A stretch of DNA of 64,000 nucleotides from Sacculina carcini (lineage: Eukaryota > Arthropoda > Thecostraca > Sacculinidae). Positions 33,589 to 43,780 of this stretch are shown in pieces. Every line of letters starts with the position of its first letter. Positions within the stretch are counted from its first letter, which is position 1. The translations under genes and the position numbers were made by a program. Below the pieces are notes generated by a model that saw nothing but the letters and a program-made list of their open reading frames with translations, had not been told where the DNA came from and ran no database searches. Location of the stretch: the NCBI GenBank assembly GCA_916048095.2, contig OU696597.1, positions 6,126,485 to 6,190,484 on the forward strand, read 5' to 3'.

Positions 33589-34998
33589 CTAGTGGGCCAG
33601 ATGGGCAGCGTTACGAATACTACCGTCTGAGAGAACATACGATGCTTTGCCGCGGATTCGCACAATCTTCAGCTTCGGACCAAACCGCCGAGAAGTCTTG
33701 GACAGCACACCCGGGATACGAGCATGCACGATGTCCCCGACTTTGAACGCGGGTTGTCTTGTGGACAGTCGTCTAATATAGTCTGTACTATTCCTCTTCT
33801 GTTGAGACTGTACTGTTGACTGTTGACTGTAGTCCGCCGAAACAGCGAGAACTTCACCAGAAGCTGGATACACTGATAAGTTGAGACGTGCCAGTAGATA
33901 TAGACCAAGGAGGCCATTGAACGAGTCGGTATTGACGATATATACGTTCGTCTCAGCAGATTTTCCATTGACACTGACTGTCACTGGCAGGGTGCCGATG
34001 ACGTCCAACTGCGATTGTCCAACCCCGAACAGCTTCACTGATGTTGGGTACACGGTACAGCCCTTGAAGTGTCGACGAGCGGCAGGTAATGCTATGATGG
34101 AAACACCTGCCCCAGTATCCACCTGTAGTTCCAGCGATGCTAATTTTTTCTCGGCGGCAACATTCACACGACAATATATCTTCGGCGAAGACGATTTGCC
34201 ACAGGACAAAATTGTGACGCCCCTCACTTGTTTGTCACTGTGAGTCGTCCTAGACTGACAAAGTTTTGCCCAGTGACCTGTTTTGCCACACTTGTGACAT
34301 TTTGATGACCTTGCCGGACAGTGGTCCTTCCTCGGTTGGTCGTGCTGCCGACCACAGTTGCTGCAAGCTGATATTCGTGGTGGAGCGGCGTGGCGAGCTG
34401 GCAGATTCGCTCGTACATGTTGTACCAAGTCATATGAACCACTGGCCTCCGACCTCATACGACGTGAGTCTTGCCTTGAATTTTCGAAGGCCTGTGCCTG
34501 CTGTAGCACCGACTCTAAGGTCAACTTCGGTTCCTGAAGGAATCTTTCGCGAAGAGCTGGATATATAGTAGCCTCAACTACCATATCTCGAATGAACTGG
34601 TTCTCCAATGGCCCATACTCGCAATGTTTAGCCAGCATTCGCAATGCGGCAACATATTCGGCTGTGGTCTCATGTGGCGTCTGGCGCCTTTGACGAAATG
34701 TGTATCGCTCGGCTATTACGTTCACTCGAGGAATATAGAATTCGTCGAGCTGTCTTAACGCGAGCGCATTATCGTCCTCTCCGTCCTGCTTGATCAGTGG
34801 TGGTAGCGAGTTGAACACGCGATGAGCCTCTGTGCCTATGCAGTGCAGTAAGATGGCTCGTTTCCGTGCTGTTGAGAATTATTCTCCGCCGCATGCAAGA
34901 AGATAGTTCATGAATATGGACTTCCATTCGACCCATGGTATTGCTGGTTTGCCTGGATTCGGAAGAAAAGCGGGTGGAGGCGCTCCATTGAAGCTCAT
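33589..34998 (-). pseudogene. LTR-4 gag-protease joined to an integrase tail
   Basis: Starts at 34998 (MSFNGAPPPAFLPNPG). A TAA near 34880 interrupts an otherwise open frame. Gag has a capsid-like block (FYIPRVNVIAERYTFRQR, TAEYVAALRMLAKHC) and two zinc knuckles (CSNCGRQHD..., CHKCGKTGHWAKLC) near 34370-34250. Protease has LQVDTGAGVSII near 34120 in the same frame, so no frameshift is needed. Near 33790 the sequence jumps to FKVGDIVHARIPG, the C-terminal domain of integrase. RT, RNase H and the DDE core are lost. Confidence 0.9.
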
Positions 34999-35021
34999 TG
35001 TCCAAGCCAACAAGTTGTTTT

Positions 35022-35034
35022 ATCCTCGTCGCCA
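35022..35034 (-). promoter_or_regulatory. LTR-4 primer-binding site
   Basis: TGGCGACGAGGAT on the minus strand, eight bases after the end of the right-hand LTR. Confidence 0.7.
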
Positions 35035-35042
35035 AATATATA

Positions 35043-35395
35043 TGTAGTGTACATATATTAACAACAAAACAATTCTATAACGAGTCGACACTCGAATGAA
35101 TGTGCGACTAACAACAGCTATAACACAACCCAACAATATCAGCAATTATCACTAATCGGCACTTGTACAGAGTGCGATTACCACATAACCAGGACGAGCA
35201 CACAACACTACGCACACCGTGAATCCACCGACTGACCTCCCCGCGAAACACTCAGGTAACTTGTTCACTGAGGAAAGATAAGACAGAGAGAGGGAGTTCA
35301 CTATTCACGTGACTACGTTCACAGTTAACATCGGTTGCCTGTGTGACGTCACTCACACACGCACACTCACACACACACACTCTACACGACACTAC
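35043..35395 (-). repeat. LTR-4 right LTR (5' LTR of the interior)
   Basis: On the minus strand it reads TGTAGTGTCG to ACACTACA, correctly oriented for the gag that follows. Contains TG-rich tracts. Confidence 0.92.
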
Positions 35396-35924
35396 AATAT
35401 CTTTCTGATCTGCTCTCTCCCTCTTCTAATCCCACTTTCCGCCATCCTGCTCCTTTATGCTGTCCTCGCGCCCTCAATGAATCTGCCTGGTCTTCTAAAT
35501 CGTTCTCGTTCTACGGTCCTCGATTATATAACTCGCTCCCTTCTCATATCACCTCCTCGCTCACGTATCGATCTTTTACCTCTTCTCTACGTAAACATCT
35601 TGTCGAAATTTCCTTTGATCCCGTGACTCATTCCTTGACTCCTTTTGCCTCTCTCTGATATGTGTGTGGGCGCGAATGCATGTGTTTGTGTTTACCTATG
35701 TTTTAGTCTAATTATGTTTATTGTACTCTGTTATTGTGTTCCTCAATCACCCTTCAATGTGTTCTTCTCATTGTGTAAATGTGTTCATTGTGTTATTTGA
35801 ATCGTGTAATATTTATTCATTCATGTGTTCCTTTTATTGTTTCTGTAATAACTGTTTAGCTTTGTCCGCTTGTACATACTGTTTAGCTGCTGCGCGCCCG
35901 TGTATGACAGGCGCTATAACAAAT

Positions 35925-35950
35925 GCACTGAACTGAACTGAACTGAACTG
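35925..35950 (+). repeat. 3' tail of nonLTR-2, (AACTG)n
   Basis: About five AACTG units directly after the LINE 3' UTR, used by CR1/L2-type LINEs in place of poly(A). Confidence 0.85.
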
Positions 35951-35960
35951 TCCTAGAGCG

Positions 35961-36375
35961 TGTATTGCGTTTGTATAATTTCCAAAGTTTAGTATATAAT
36001 ATTTGCTTTCCTTGATACGTCTGCCATTTATCTATGTTTTAGTTTTCGCGTAACTTTTGCGTTATCTTGTTTTGATTTGTCTGCGTTAGAATTGTATCAC
36101 CTTATTTGTTTGTTATTGTTTTGGTAAGTTGATAATTTTGATTAATCCTTTGTAAATTTATGTTCTTTTTGCAATATTTATTTATGTGACTCTGTTTTTG
36201 ATAATGTATTTTCTTTTTATTGTTTTGAATAAATTCGCGTGTATGTGACATGACGTGTCATGACCTAGGTCATGCCACGCCATGTAAAGCTGATTAGGGA
36301 GTTTTCCCTGATAATACACGCAGTTAACACGCCAACGTTGATCTGTGTAGACACGCTGCGCATCGCTCCTGCACA
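35961..36375 (+). repeat. LTR-5 5' LTR, 415 bp
   Basis: TGTATTGCG to CTGCACA. Contains AATAAA near 36227 and the palindrome CATGACGTGTCATG (36249-36262). Confidence 0.9.
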
Positions 36376-36376
36376 C

Positions 36377-36394
36377 TGGTGACCCCGATATTTC
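36377..36394 (+). promoter_or_regulatory. LTR-5 primer-binding site
   Basis: TGGTGACCCCGATATTTC begins one base after the 5' LTR. It is similar to the LTR-1 site (TGGTGACTCCGA). Confidence 0.75.
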
Positions 36395-36399
36395 GAAAA

Positions 36400-37203
36400 A
36401 TGGCGGAGGATGATAAATCTGTAGCGTGTCATAATGATTCCCATGTCGTCACTCGTGTGGGCATAAAAACACCTCCATTCATGGAGGGCTCAGCTGAGAG
36501 CTGGTTTCTAATCTTAGAAGCCTAATTCCACTTGAGCAACATCGTGGCAGAAGACACCCGGTTTTATCACGTGATTTCAGCGCTTCCTGCTAACGTCATC
36601 AGTCCTCTTCCTCAATCGTGCTTGACCAAAACTACATACTCCTCGGTAAAGGAAGAAGTTATTGAGCTGTACGAGCGAACAAAGCCTGAGCTCTTTGAAG
36701 AGCTCATTTCAAAGCGTCCGCTTACCGGTCGTCCTTCGGCACGACTGAATGAGATGCAGTCGATCGCTCAAAAGGTTGGTGTCGCAGGTGCGTTGATACA
36801 ACATGAATTCATTGAATCTCTGCCAACGTCGGTTGCTACAGTTGTGGCCACATTGAAAGAGTTACCGCTGGTGCAGGTAGGTAAACTTGCTGACGAGTTA
36901 TTGACCATGTCAGGTAACACATCTTGTCTGGCGGTGTCAGCCGCTCCGGCGCTGCAGCGTGATCGCCGCCAGCCGACAGTCGAGACAACGGCTTCTTTCT
37001 CGCTTTGTCCATACCATCAAGGTCAAAGACCAAAAATTTGTCGTGCACACATCATTTATGGACAGCGGGCACGGACGTGCAAACCTTGGTGCCGCTGGCC
37101 CAACAAGCGGCAAGGTCTTCAAGTTCAATCATCATCGCGCTCAGCGTCTCGCTGTTCGTCACGTGACGCCTCTCCTGACAACAGGACGCCGTCGGAAAAC
37201 TGA
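36400..37203 (+). pseudogene. LTR-5 gag with one in-frame stop
   Basis: Starts MAEDDKSVACHND just after the primer site. A TAA at 36523-36525 interrupts the frame, which continues without a shift (FHLSNIVAEDTRFYHVISALP, LTGRPSARLNEM). The C-terminal region has CPYHQGQRPKIC and ARTCKPWCRWPNK, a cysteine motif of the type also seen in LTR-1 gag. Gag ends at TGA 37201-37203, directly after GGAAAAC. Confidence 0.85.
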
Positions 37204-37246
37204 CGAGGCAGGCCAGCACCAGCGTGAATGCGACAACTGGTCTGCC
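37194..37246 (+). promoter_or_regulatory. Predicted -1 ribosomal frameshift signal, LTR-5 gag/pol
   Basis: G GAA AAC (37194-37200) is in gag phase, followed at once by TGA; pol is open in -1. After 6 nt, GGCAGGCC (37207-37214) can pair with GGTCTGCC (37239-37246), 8 bp with one G-U. The loop carries GCACCAGC (37216-37223), here next to the 5' arm rather than the 3' arm. Confidence 0.65.
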
Positions 37247-40200
37247 ACTCTTAAAAGTCGCAGTCTGTTTACCGCAAAATGTTGGCCCTATCAATTTCAT
37301 TGTAGACACGGGGGCTGGGGTTTCCATAATTCCTTCCAGTTGTGTGCCACTTGGATGCTCGCTCGAAAATTCGTCGATTGTGCTTACGCAAGCGGGTGGT
37401 TTGCCACTACAGGTGTGTGGTGAGGTGACGTTGAGAGTATCTATCAGATGTTTGCGCCGATCTTTCGTGTGGGCTTTTGTTGTCGCCCACGTAGTTCAGC
37501 CCATACTTGGTAACGACTTTCTCACGCATTTTCGTCTTATAGTGGATTGTGCGGGCAGGTGCATCAAAGACTTGACCACTGATGTCACATCTCCTGTTGC
37601 ATTCTCGCCTGCCGTCCAAGAGATTTTGGTGAATACTCTATCAGGTGTGGCGCCTTCGGTGAGGTCGTTGTTGTCTTGTTTCCCTCGTCTCACCGAACCA
37701 TATGTGTTTTCGTATGATGGCCAATCAAACGCTGTAACACACAGTATCGACACAGGGTCTTCTCCGCCGGTGTATTCTTCACCCAGACGACTTTCAGCTG
37801 AGAAGACCAAAGCAGCTCGAGCGTCTATCGAGATTATGATACAACAAGGCATTCTTAGGCCCTCCAAGTCGGCGTGGGCGTCACCAATGCATCTGGTTCC
37901 CAAAGATGGACCGCATGAATGGCGTCTCACAGTTGACTATCGGCGATTGAATTCAGTTACGAAACCGGACAGGTTTCCATTGCCCCATCTTTATGATGCG
38001 TCAAAGAATCTGTGCGGAAGTACGTGTTTCACTAAACTTGACTTGAAGAATGCATATCATCAGGTTCCCATGAGTACAAGAGATATAGAAAAAACGGCCA
38101 TGACAACACCTTTCGGGTTATATGAGTTCACCACGATGCCCCTTGGTCTTCGTAATGCGCCAACTACGTTCCAAGGCTTCATTAATAACATTTTTGGACA
38201 CCTCGATTTTTGCTTTTGGTACTCGGACGATGGTCTTATATTTTCTCCCGATCATGCCACTCATCGCAAACATTTGAATATTGTGTTTTCTTTGTTAGCT
38301 CGTAACAATCTTCGTCTGAATATTTGTAAATGTCAATTTGAATGTTCAAGTCTTGACTTCCTTGGCTATTCCGTCACGCCGACTGGCATCAGGCCGCGTG
38401 AGCAAAAAGTACAGGCGGTCAAAGATTTTGAGAGACCTCAAGACTATGCCGGTCTCAGGCGTTTTCTCGGCATGCTGGGATGGTATCGACGCATGATACC
38501 TAAATACGCGGATGCTTTCTTTCCTTTAACGTAGATGCTCCGTACACAACCGAACAGCAAACAACTTGAGTGGTCCGAACCAGAGATGTTGTCTTTTTGC
38601 GCCGCCAAACAGGCCCTCTGTGATTCGGGGTTATTGCATCATCCATTGCCGACTGCCTCAACATACCAAATTGTTACAGACGCATCCAGTCGTGCCATCG
38701 GAAGTGTCCTGAACCAACTTGTTGATGGATCACCTCAGCCGTTGGAGTTTTTGAGTCGGAAATTGACCGATACCCAGCGTCGATATTCTGTGTTTGATCG
38801 GGAGTTATTAGCTGCGTACCTCTCCGTACAGCACTTCCGACACATCATTGAGGGACAACATGTGGTGTTATTTAGTGACCACAAACCGCTCGTCAGCGCT
38901 TTTAATGGTTAGCGATCGGCGCACACTGACCGACAGCAGCGTCATCTCAGCTGGTTTCTCGAGTATGTGGCGGAAGTTCATCACATAGCAGGAAGTGCTA
39001 ACATTGTAGCTGACTGCTTGTTCCGGCCTGAAGAGGTAGTATCCGCGGAAACTGACGTAAATGGGACAACCGCAGCAAATGCCGTCATGGTAGACGCTCT
39101 TGATCTTAACGAAATTGCTGCCGCCCAAGAACAGGATGATGAGATTCACCAACATTCTCACAATCTTGTCAAATTTCCTTTGAATGATTCCAAACATATC
39201 CTCTGTGACACTTCCACTCCTTCTCCGCGTCCTTTCTTACCATCCAGTTCTAGGTTTTCCATTTTTCAACGTTTTCACAACATATCACATCCTGGTATCA
39301 AGGCCTCAATCCGCTTGATAAAACACCGCTACATGTGGCCATCTATGGACAAGGACATTAAATCGTGGGTGAAGGAATGTGAAGCGTGTCAGATGTCCAA
39401 GATTGTTAGACACACTAGAAGCTCTATTGGTGATTTCAACCTGGCTGGAGGAAGGTTCGAGCTCGTTCACCTCGACCTAGTCGGTCCGTTGCCAGCACCA
39501 CAATGTCAATTGTCGTGCACCGCACCGTACCGATACATATTGACGATGGTGAATCGGACCAGCCGGTGGGTGGAGGCAGCACCGCTCGTCGAGATTTCCA
39601 GCACGGCGATGGCACACGCGTTCGTCGAGACGTGGGTCTCAAGATTCGGGGTACCGCTATGCGTCATTACCGACAGAGGCACCTAATTTGAGGCCGAACT
39701 GTTCAGTGAATTATCTCGGCTCATCGGATTCCACCGCATGCGTACCACGGCTTATCGACCTCAACCAATGGTCTGGTCGATCGCCTCCACCGCGTATTGA
39801 AGACTGCTCTCGTGGCTCGTAAATCTGATTGGTTTCTTTCCCTTCCGTTTGTGCTCCTCGGTGTCAGACTTATGCCGAAGGAAGACGGCATCTCTCCGTT
39901 CACGGCTTTGACAGGAGCTAATTTGATGTGTCTTCGGCTCAAACTGGACCAACAGAGTTCTGTGCGCTCGCAGCACTCTTTTATCCAGGACCTGTGTCGT
40001 CGTATGAAAGAAATCGACTTCTCATCTCTCGGTGACGGTCGAACTACATCAGTGCCGCCGACGTATGTTCCGCGTGATTTGCAGACCTGTACACGCGTGT
40101 GGGTACGAGTGGACCGCGTCCGTCGTCCGCTAGAGGCGCCGTACACAGGCCATTCCGCGTCGTTCGTCGTCGCCGATCACCAAAGGTATTTTCGCTGGAA

Positions 40201-40458
40201 CTTCCGTCTGGTGAACAACAAACTGTCTCTATAGATCGACTGAAACCGTCGTACTTGCCAGATTCTGTTTGTCGCCAGCCAGCTGTTGTAGGAGGTAATG
40301 GCGCAAACAAAGCTGCTGATGTCGCGGATGCTGGTGGTGAGGACCGACGGAAACGTGAAAATTCAACCGACGCTGTGCCGGAGATTATTACCACCACCAC
40401 GACAAGATCGGGAAGATCGGTTCGTTTTCGGGCCAAGCCAGATTATAAATATTTTTAG
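37200..40458 (+). pseudogene. LTR-5 pol: protease, RT, RNase H, integrase, broken
   Basis: Protease IVDTGAGVSIIP near 37300. RT: WRLTVDYRRLNSVT near 37921, TKLDLKNAYHQVP near 38033, PLGLRNAPTTFQ near 38141 and the active site YSDD near 38220, where most gypsy elements have a branched residue as second position. RNase H: VTDASSRAIGSVL near 38674 and FSDHKPL near 38872. Integrase: zinc site (H..H near 39270-39285, CEACQMSK near 39380), VHLDLVGPL near 39467, ITDRGT near 39666. In-frame stops are at 38532-38534, 38910-38912 and 39684-39686. Further frame changes lie after 39690 and near 40150-40175. The tail has TTRSGRSVRFRAKPDY near 40400. Confidence 0.92.
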
Positions 40459-40759
40459 AACGTGTGTTGTACAATTAATTTGTTCGTGCTGCTGTGTATT
40501 GTTCTGTTTCACTGTGATTTTGACAGAATTACTGTGATGCTTGTGATCTTTGTAGGATCAGTTATCTTGTATGATGTGGTTTATTCATCGTCTGTGCGTG
40601 TGCTTAGGTATTTTAATTGCAGATTCTGTATGTGTGTGTTCAAACATTTATGTATTATTCTTTGGCAATTTGAGTGTTAAAACGCATCGATGTTTAGCTA
40701 ATTATCATTGTAATTGTCATTGATGTCTATTTGAACTCCGTTCTCCAAGGGGGAAGGTG
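40459..40759 (+). other. LTR-5 3' untranslated region and polypurine tract
   Basis: AT-rich and non-coding. Ends in AAGGGGGAAGGTG (40747-40759), the primer for plus-strand DNA, directly before the 3' LTR. Confidence 0.8.
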
Positions 40760-41066
40760 TGTATTGCGATTGTATAATTTCCAAAGTTTAGTATATAATA
40801 TTTGCTTTCCTTGTTACGTCTGTCATTTATCTATGTTTTAGTTTTCGCGTAACTTTTGCGTTACCTTGTTTGGATTTGTCTGCGTTAGAATTGTATCACC
40901 TTGTTTGTTTGTTATTGTTTTGGTAAGTTGATAATTTTGATTAATCCTTTGTAAATTTATATTCTTTTTGCAATATTTATTTGATTCTTTTTTTGTAAGT
41001 GTATTTTCTTTTAATTGTTTTGAATAAATTCGCGTGTATGTGACATGACGTGTCATGACCTAGGTC
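40760..41066 (+). repeat. LTR-5 3' LTR, first piece
   Basis: Aligns to the start of the 5' LTR and breaks after CCTAGGTC, where the 5' LTR continues with ATGCCACG. Confidence 0.9.
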
Positions 41067-42116
41067 TAGAGATGCGACCTCAAAAAAACCGACGGTTTTT
41101 TTATAAAAAAACCGCGACAAAAAACACGTTCTTTTTGTTTTTTTTTAAGAGTCATGCAAAGAATTCAAATTATGGAAATGATATACTTGGCATGTTAAAT
41201 GAATTATTTTTTATCAACACATGGGTTATTCATGCTATTAGTGACCTTATCAAATTGAATTATCATTAAATATGCACAATATAATTGTTATAATGTGTCT
41301 GAAAGGCCTAATATCATTGTTTGCACGGTACTGTACGGCACTTCTATGTACAGTACATTTTTGCATTCAATTATTGAGTTAATCATTGTGTAAGAAAGCA
41401 GGTTTTGAGAACCGTTTTTATGTTAAAATCTGAAACTGTTTTTTAAAAAAACAACAGGTGGCATAATTTTATTATATTTTTTACACATTAACTTTTTACT
41501 GACAGAAATTAACTACGTTGGTTATAATAAGTTTCATCATTTCATTCAGCAGATCAATTATTTGCAAATATAAGAGTACAAACACTGCAAATATTTACAT
41601 AAATACTACGAATATGCACACAAACTTAGTGACCCTAATGAGACTACGAATAAAAGCGGGTCGCAGTGGCAACGGACCAGAAAAACGGACCAGAAAAACG
41701 GACCAGAAAAACGGACAATATTTTCGTGTAGGAAAAAAAACAACTGAGGAAATATATTTGATGTACAAAAAAGTATTTGAACACAAATAACTACATCAAG
41801 GAAACCATCATCCATAAAACCAGTTCTAAAAACAGAATACTAATAAAAAACAGTTAATTTGGTTAAGCTTTCCTTGATCTGCCGCCAATTTTTTTCGCAA
41901 TCTCTACATGTACGAAAACAGTTTTTCCAAACAATATATTTTGAAAAATACCATGGTTTAAAAGAACAGTTTGAATTAAGTGGTTTAACCAGCCGCTTAT
42001 ACGTACCAGCAGGCTACATGCTATACAAAAGTTATTTGAACGTACATTAATCAAATCTATCTTACATAGATACTGTTTTAGAAAACATTGTTTCATTAGA
42101 AATGGCATGACCTTGG
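41067..42116. mobile_element. 1.05 kb non-coding insertion, probably a non-autonomous hAT element
   Basis: Starts TAGAGATGCGACC. CTAGGTC is present on both sides (41060-41066 and 42117-42123), with the eighth base mismatched. A 7-8 bp duplication fits hAT. Clear terminal inverted repeats are not seen; GGTCGCA near 41659 is an inverted match to the left end, so the internal structure may be composite. Contains AACGGACCAGAAA repeated three and a half times near 41671-41716. No ORF. Confidence 0.6.
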
Positions 42117-42227
42117 CTAGGTCATGCCACGTCATGTAAAGCTGATTAGTGAGTTTTTCCTGAGAATACACGCAGTTAACACGCCAACGTTGATCTGTGT
42201 GGACACGCTGCGCATCGCTCCTGCACA
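42117..42227 (+). repeat. LTR-5 3' LTR, second piece
   Basis: Aligns to the end of the 5' LTR, ending CTGCACA, then the AGCG duplication. Its first seven bases are the duplicated CTAGGTC. Confidence 0.9.
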
Positions 42228-42234
42228 AGCGTTG

Positions 42235-42735
42235 TGTGAAACTCCCTGGTCAGCAAAATCATTTAACTTTTTTGCCCCTCGTTTCTATAACTCACTTCCA
42301 TCTCATGTCCTTCTATCTCCATCTTTCTCTTCGTTATTCATCTCTGCGCACATACTTATTCTCTAAATCTTTTGATCGCTCATCTCATTGCCTTACACCA
42401 TATGCCAAAATTTAGCCGCTCAAAGTGCACTCTCATCTTTTGCTTGGCTTTGTTTTTTGGCTTTGTAAGTGTTTTTTGTGTCCTGTAATAATGTGCTTCT
42501 ATCTCCTATCTCTACCTGTTTATCTTTGTACTGAAAATGTATGTGGATTTCTTATTCTTACTGTGTGTGTATGTTTTATTCTTATGATGATTTATTGCGC
42601 TCAATGTGTGTTTCATATTGCGTCGACGTGTAGCTTTTGCTTTTTTTGTCTGTGCTATTTTTTTATTTTTTAATCGCGCCATTGTTGCTATGTGCTCTAA
42701 ATCAAATACATGTTGTTGTTTGTTGTTGTTGTTAT
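42235..42735 (+). pseudogene. CR1/L2-like LINE 3' fragment with TTG-repeat tail
   Basis: The first bases encode WSAKSFNFFAPRFYNSLPSH (42247-42306), the last conserved segment of CR1/L2 RT, related to the matching region of nonLTR-2. After that comes untranslated sequence ending in a TTG/GTT tract at 42708-42735. LTR-5 inserted at its left side. Confidence 0.8.
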
Positions 42736-42845
42736 TTCGTGTTTCTGGCGCACAGCTGACACACAGCGCAGCAGCGCCACGCCGCGGCAGACTCGTGAAA
42801 TATTCTCGTTCCCGGCAAATTTGAAGTTTGCTAGTATATTGAAAG

Positions 42846-43091
42846 TAGAGCAGTAGCAACCGCCCCCCGGCCGGGGGGGGCGAATGTTGGGGGCCCCGTT
42901 GCTTCACGTATGATATTAAAATTTATCATATTTATTATGTATAGCTTTTACCTTTTTGCTCAGATGTTTTCACCTGAACTTGTATTATGTGATTATATTT
43001 AATAAATGTATTCATTTTTTTGGTGCTATATTTATAATGGGGCCCCAAGTGTTGCCTTCGGGGGGCCACATAAGTCCTCGCAACGGCTCTG
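42846..43091. mobile_element. hAT-type MITE, copy 2 (246 bp)
   Basis: Same family as 25767-25993. Target duplication ATTGAAAG / ATTGTAAG (42838-42845 and 43092-43099), one mismatch. The left terminus is mutated (TAGAGCAGTAGCAACC). It has an extra internal segment near 43005-43050 absent from copy 1. Confidence 0.88.
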
Positions 43092-43099
43092 ATTGTAAG

Positions 43100-43105
43100 T
43101 TGTGT

Positions 43106-43142
<37 letters not shown>

Positions 43143-43549
43143 TGTTTTTTTGGTTTTTTTCTATCATTGTATTGCGTTCAACGTCATACAAATGCCTCAT
43201 AAGTAACTAAGGTTAATGAAAACCAATAAATCTTACACAGTTCAATGCAGATCAGTGTACGAGCTACAACACATCAATACTGGTAAAACTGCACAAAGCT
43301 ATATGCACAAGACAACACATATGATGCAACATAACTCAGAGATATGCACACAATATAACGTGATTAATACAATGAGAAACACACGCTGTATAGGAAATGT
43401 ATCTAAGCAAACGTGTGAAATGATATTATACATAGTTCGATCTAGGGTAACTTAGAGATTATAAAGTAGTACCGAGAGCGAAGTAGAACACTGTTAGCAC
43501 TCGCCAAATCGCGGGAAGCGCAGCAGAATAGTGTCCAGATTTTCATCAG
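43100..43549. other. TG microsatellite and non-coding DNA
   Basis: (TG)n at about 43100-43145, then sequence without a coding signal. Confidence 0.6.
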
Positions 43550-43702
43550 TCAAAATAAATCGCAAACATCAACAACAGTAACGTCGGGACCAGATGGCAG
43601 AACGTCACTCAGAGTGGGGCAGCGTAGACAATAGTGCTCCAACGAAGTGCCTCCAAGTGTATCACATAATGGACAACACGATGATTGAGGGAGAATTTCA
43701 CT
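43550..43702 (-). pseudogene. Scrap of a LINE C-terminal zinc motif
   Basis: Minus-strand CCPLCDTLGGTSLEHYCLRC matches the C-x2-C ... H-x4-C knuckle found at the end of many LINE ORF2 proteins. It lies directly outside the 3' tail of nonLTR-3, so nonLTR-3 probably inserted into an older LINE. Confidence 0.55.
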
Positions 43703-43780
43703 GGCATATGTAATAGTAATAGTAATAGTAATGTATTGCCACAACAAGCACAATAAAAGCAATATCAATAAAGTAAAATA

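Larger units (their letters stand above)
32997..35395 (-). mobile_element. LTR-4: gypsy-derived element with inverted LTRs
   Basis: Both ends are the same 353-354 bp LTR, but in opposite orientation: 32997-33350 on the plus strand and 35043-35395 on the minus strand. The arms are about 99% identical (four substitutions and one length difference counted). An exact 5-bp duplication ATATC flanks the unit (32992-32996 and 35396-35400). The interior is minus-strand gag, protease and an integrase tail; RT, RNase H and the integrase core are deleted. A normal element would have direct LTRs. Confidence 0.92.
30302..35658 (+). pseudogene. nonLTR-2 ORF2: endonuclease and reverse transcriptase, split
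   Basis: The frame is open without a stop from 30302 to 32905. Endonuclease motifs: FLNIRS near 30432, LAETW near 30516, ILGDFN near 30863, SDHSH near 31079. RT motifs: NYRPIS near 31937, GFRPGHSTESVL near 32046, LLDMSSTFD near 32145, GVPQGSILGPLLF near 32314, YADD near 32415, FSRLDYCSSL near 32763. A single-base shift near 32855 ends the frame at 32905. The shifted frame holds the conserved HTSP/PLASY block. After LTR-4, 35396-35658 encodes the last segment (YGPRLYNSLPSHITSS) and stops at 35656-35658. There is no start codon between the ORF1 stop and the first endonuclease motif. Confidence 0.9.
29177..35950 (+). mobile_element. nonLTR-2: CR1/L2-like LINE interrupted by LTR-4
   Basis: ORF1 (PHD finger and zinc knuckles) is followed in the same frame by ORF2 (endonuclease and RT, no RNase H). 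The tail is a run of AACTG units at 35925-35950, the short 3' repeat typical of CR1/L2 elements. LTR-4 splits ORF2 at 32997 with an ATATC duplication. RT motifs (GFRPGHSTESVL, SGVPQGSILGPLLF, YADD) match the CR1/L2 group. The 5' end is not resolved; coordinates begin at ORF1. Confidence 0.9.
35961..42227 (+). mobile_element. LTR-5: gypsy element, full structure, old and broken
   Basis: The 5' LTR is 35961-36375. The 3' LTR is 40760-42227, split by a 1.05 kb insertion. The 4-bp duplication AGCG flanks the element (35957-35960 and 42228-42231). Order: PBS, gag, protease, RT, RNase H, integrase, UTR, purine tract. The LTRs differ by many substitutions and small indels (around 5% by eye), so it is older than LTR-6 and LTR-7. 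Confidence 0.93.

Noticed and set aside
32997-35395. LTR-4 as a DNA transposon with 350-bp terminal inverted repeats
   Set aside because: The repeats are LTRs (TGT...ACA, primer site next to one copy), the interior encodes gag and protease, and the 5-bp duplication fits a retroviral integrase.
35925-35950. (AACTG)n as a telomeric repeat
   Set aside because: It is short and sits exactly at the 3' end of a CR1/L2-like LINE.
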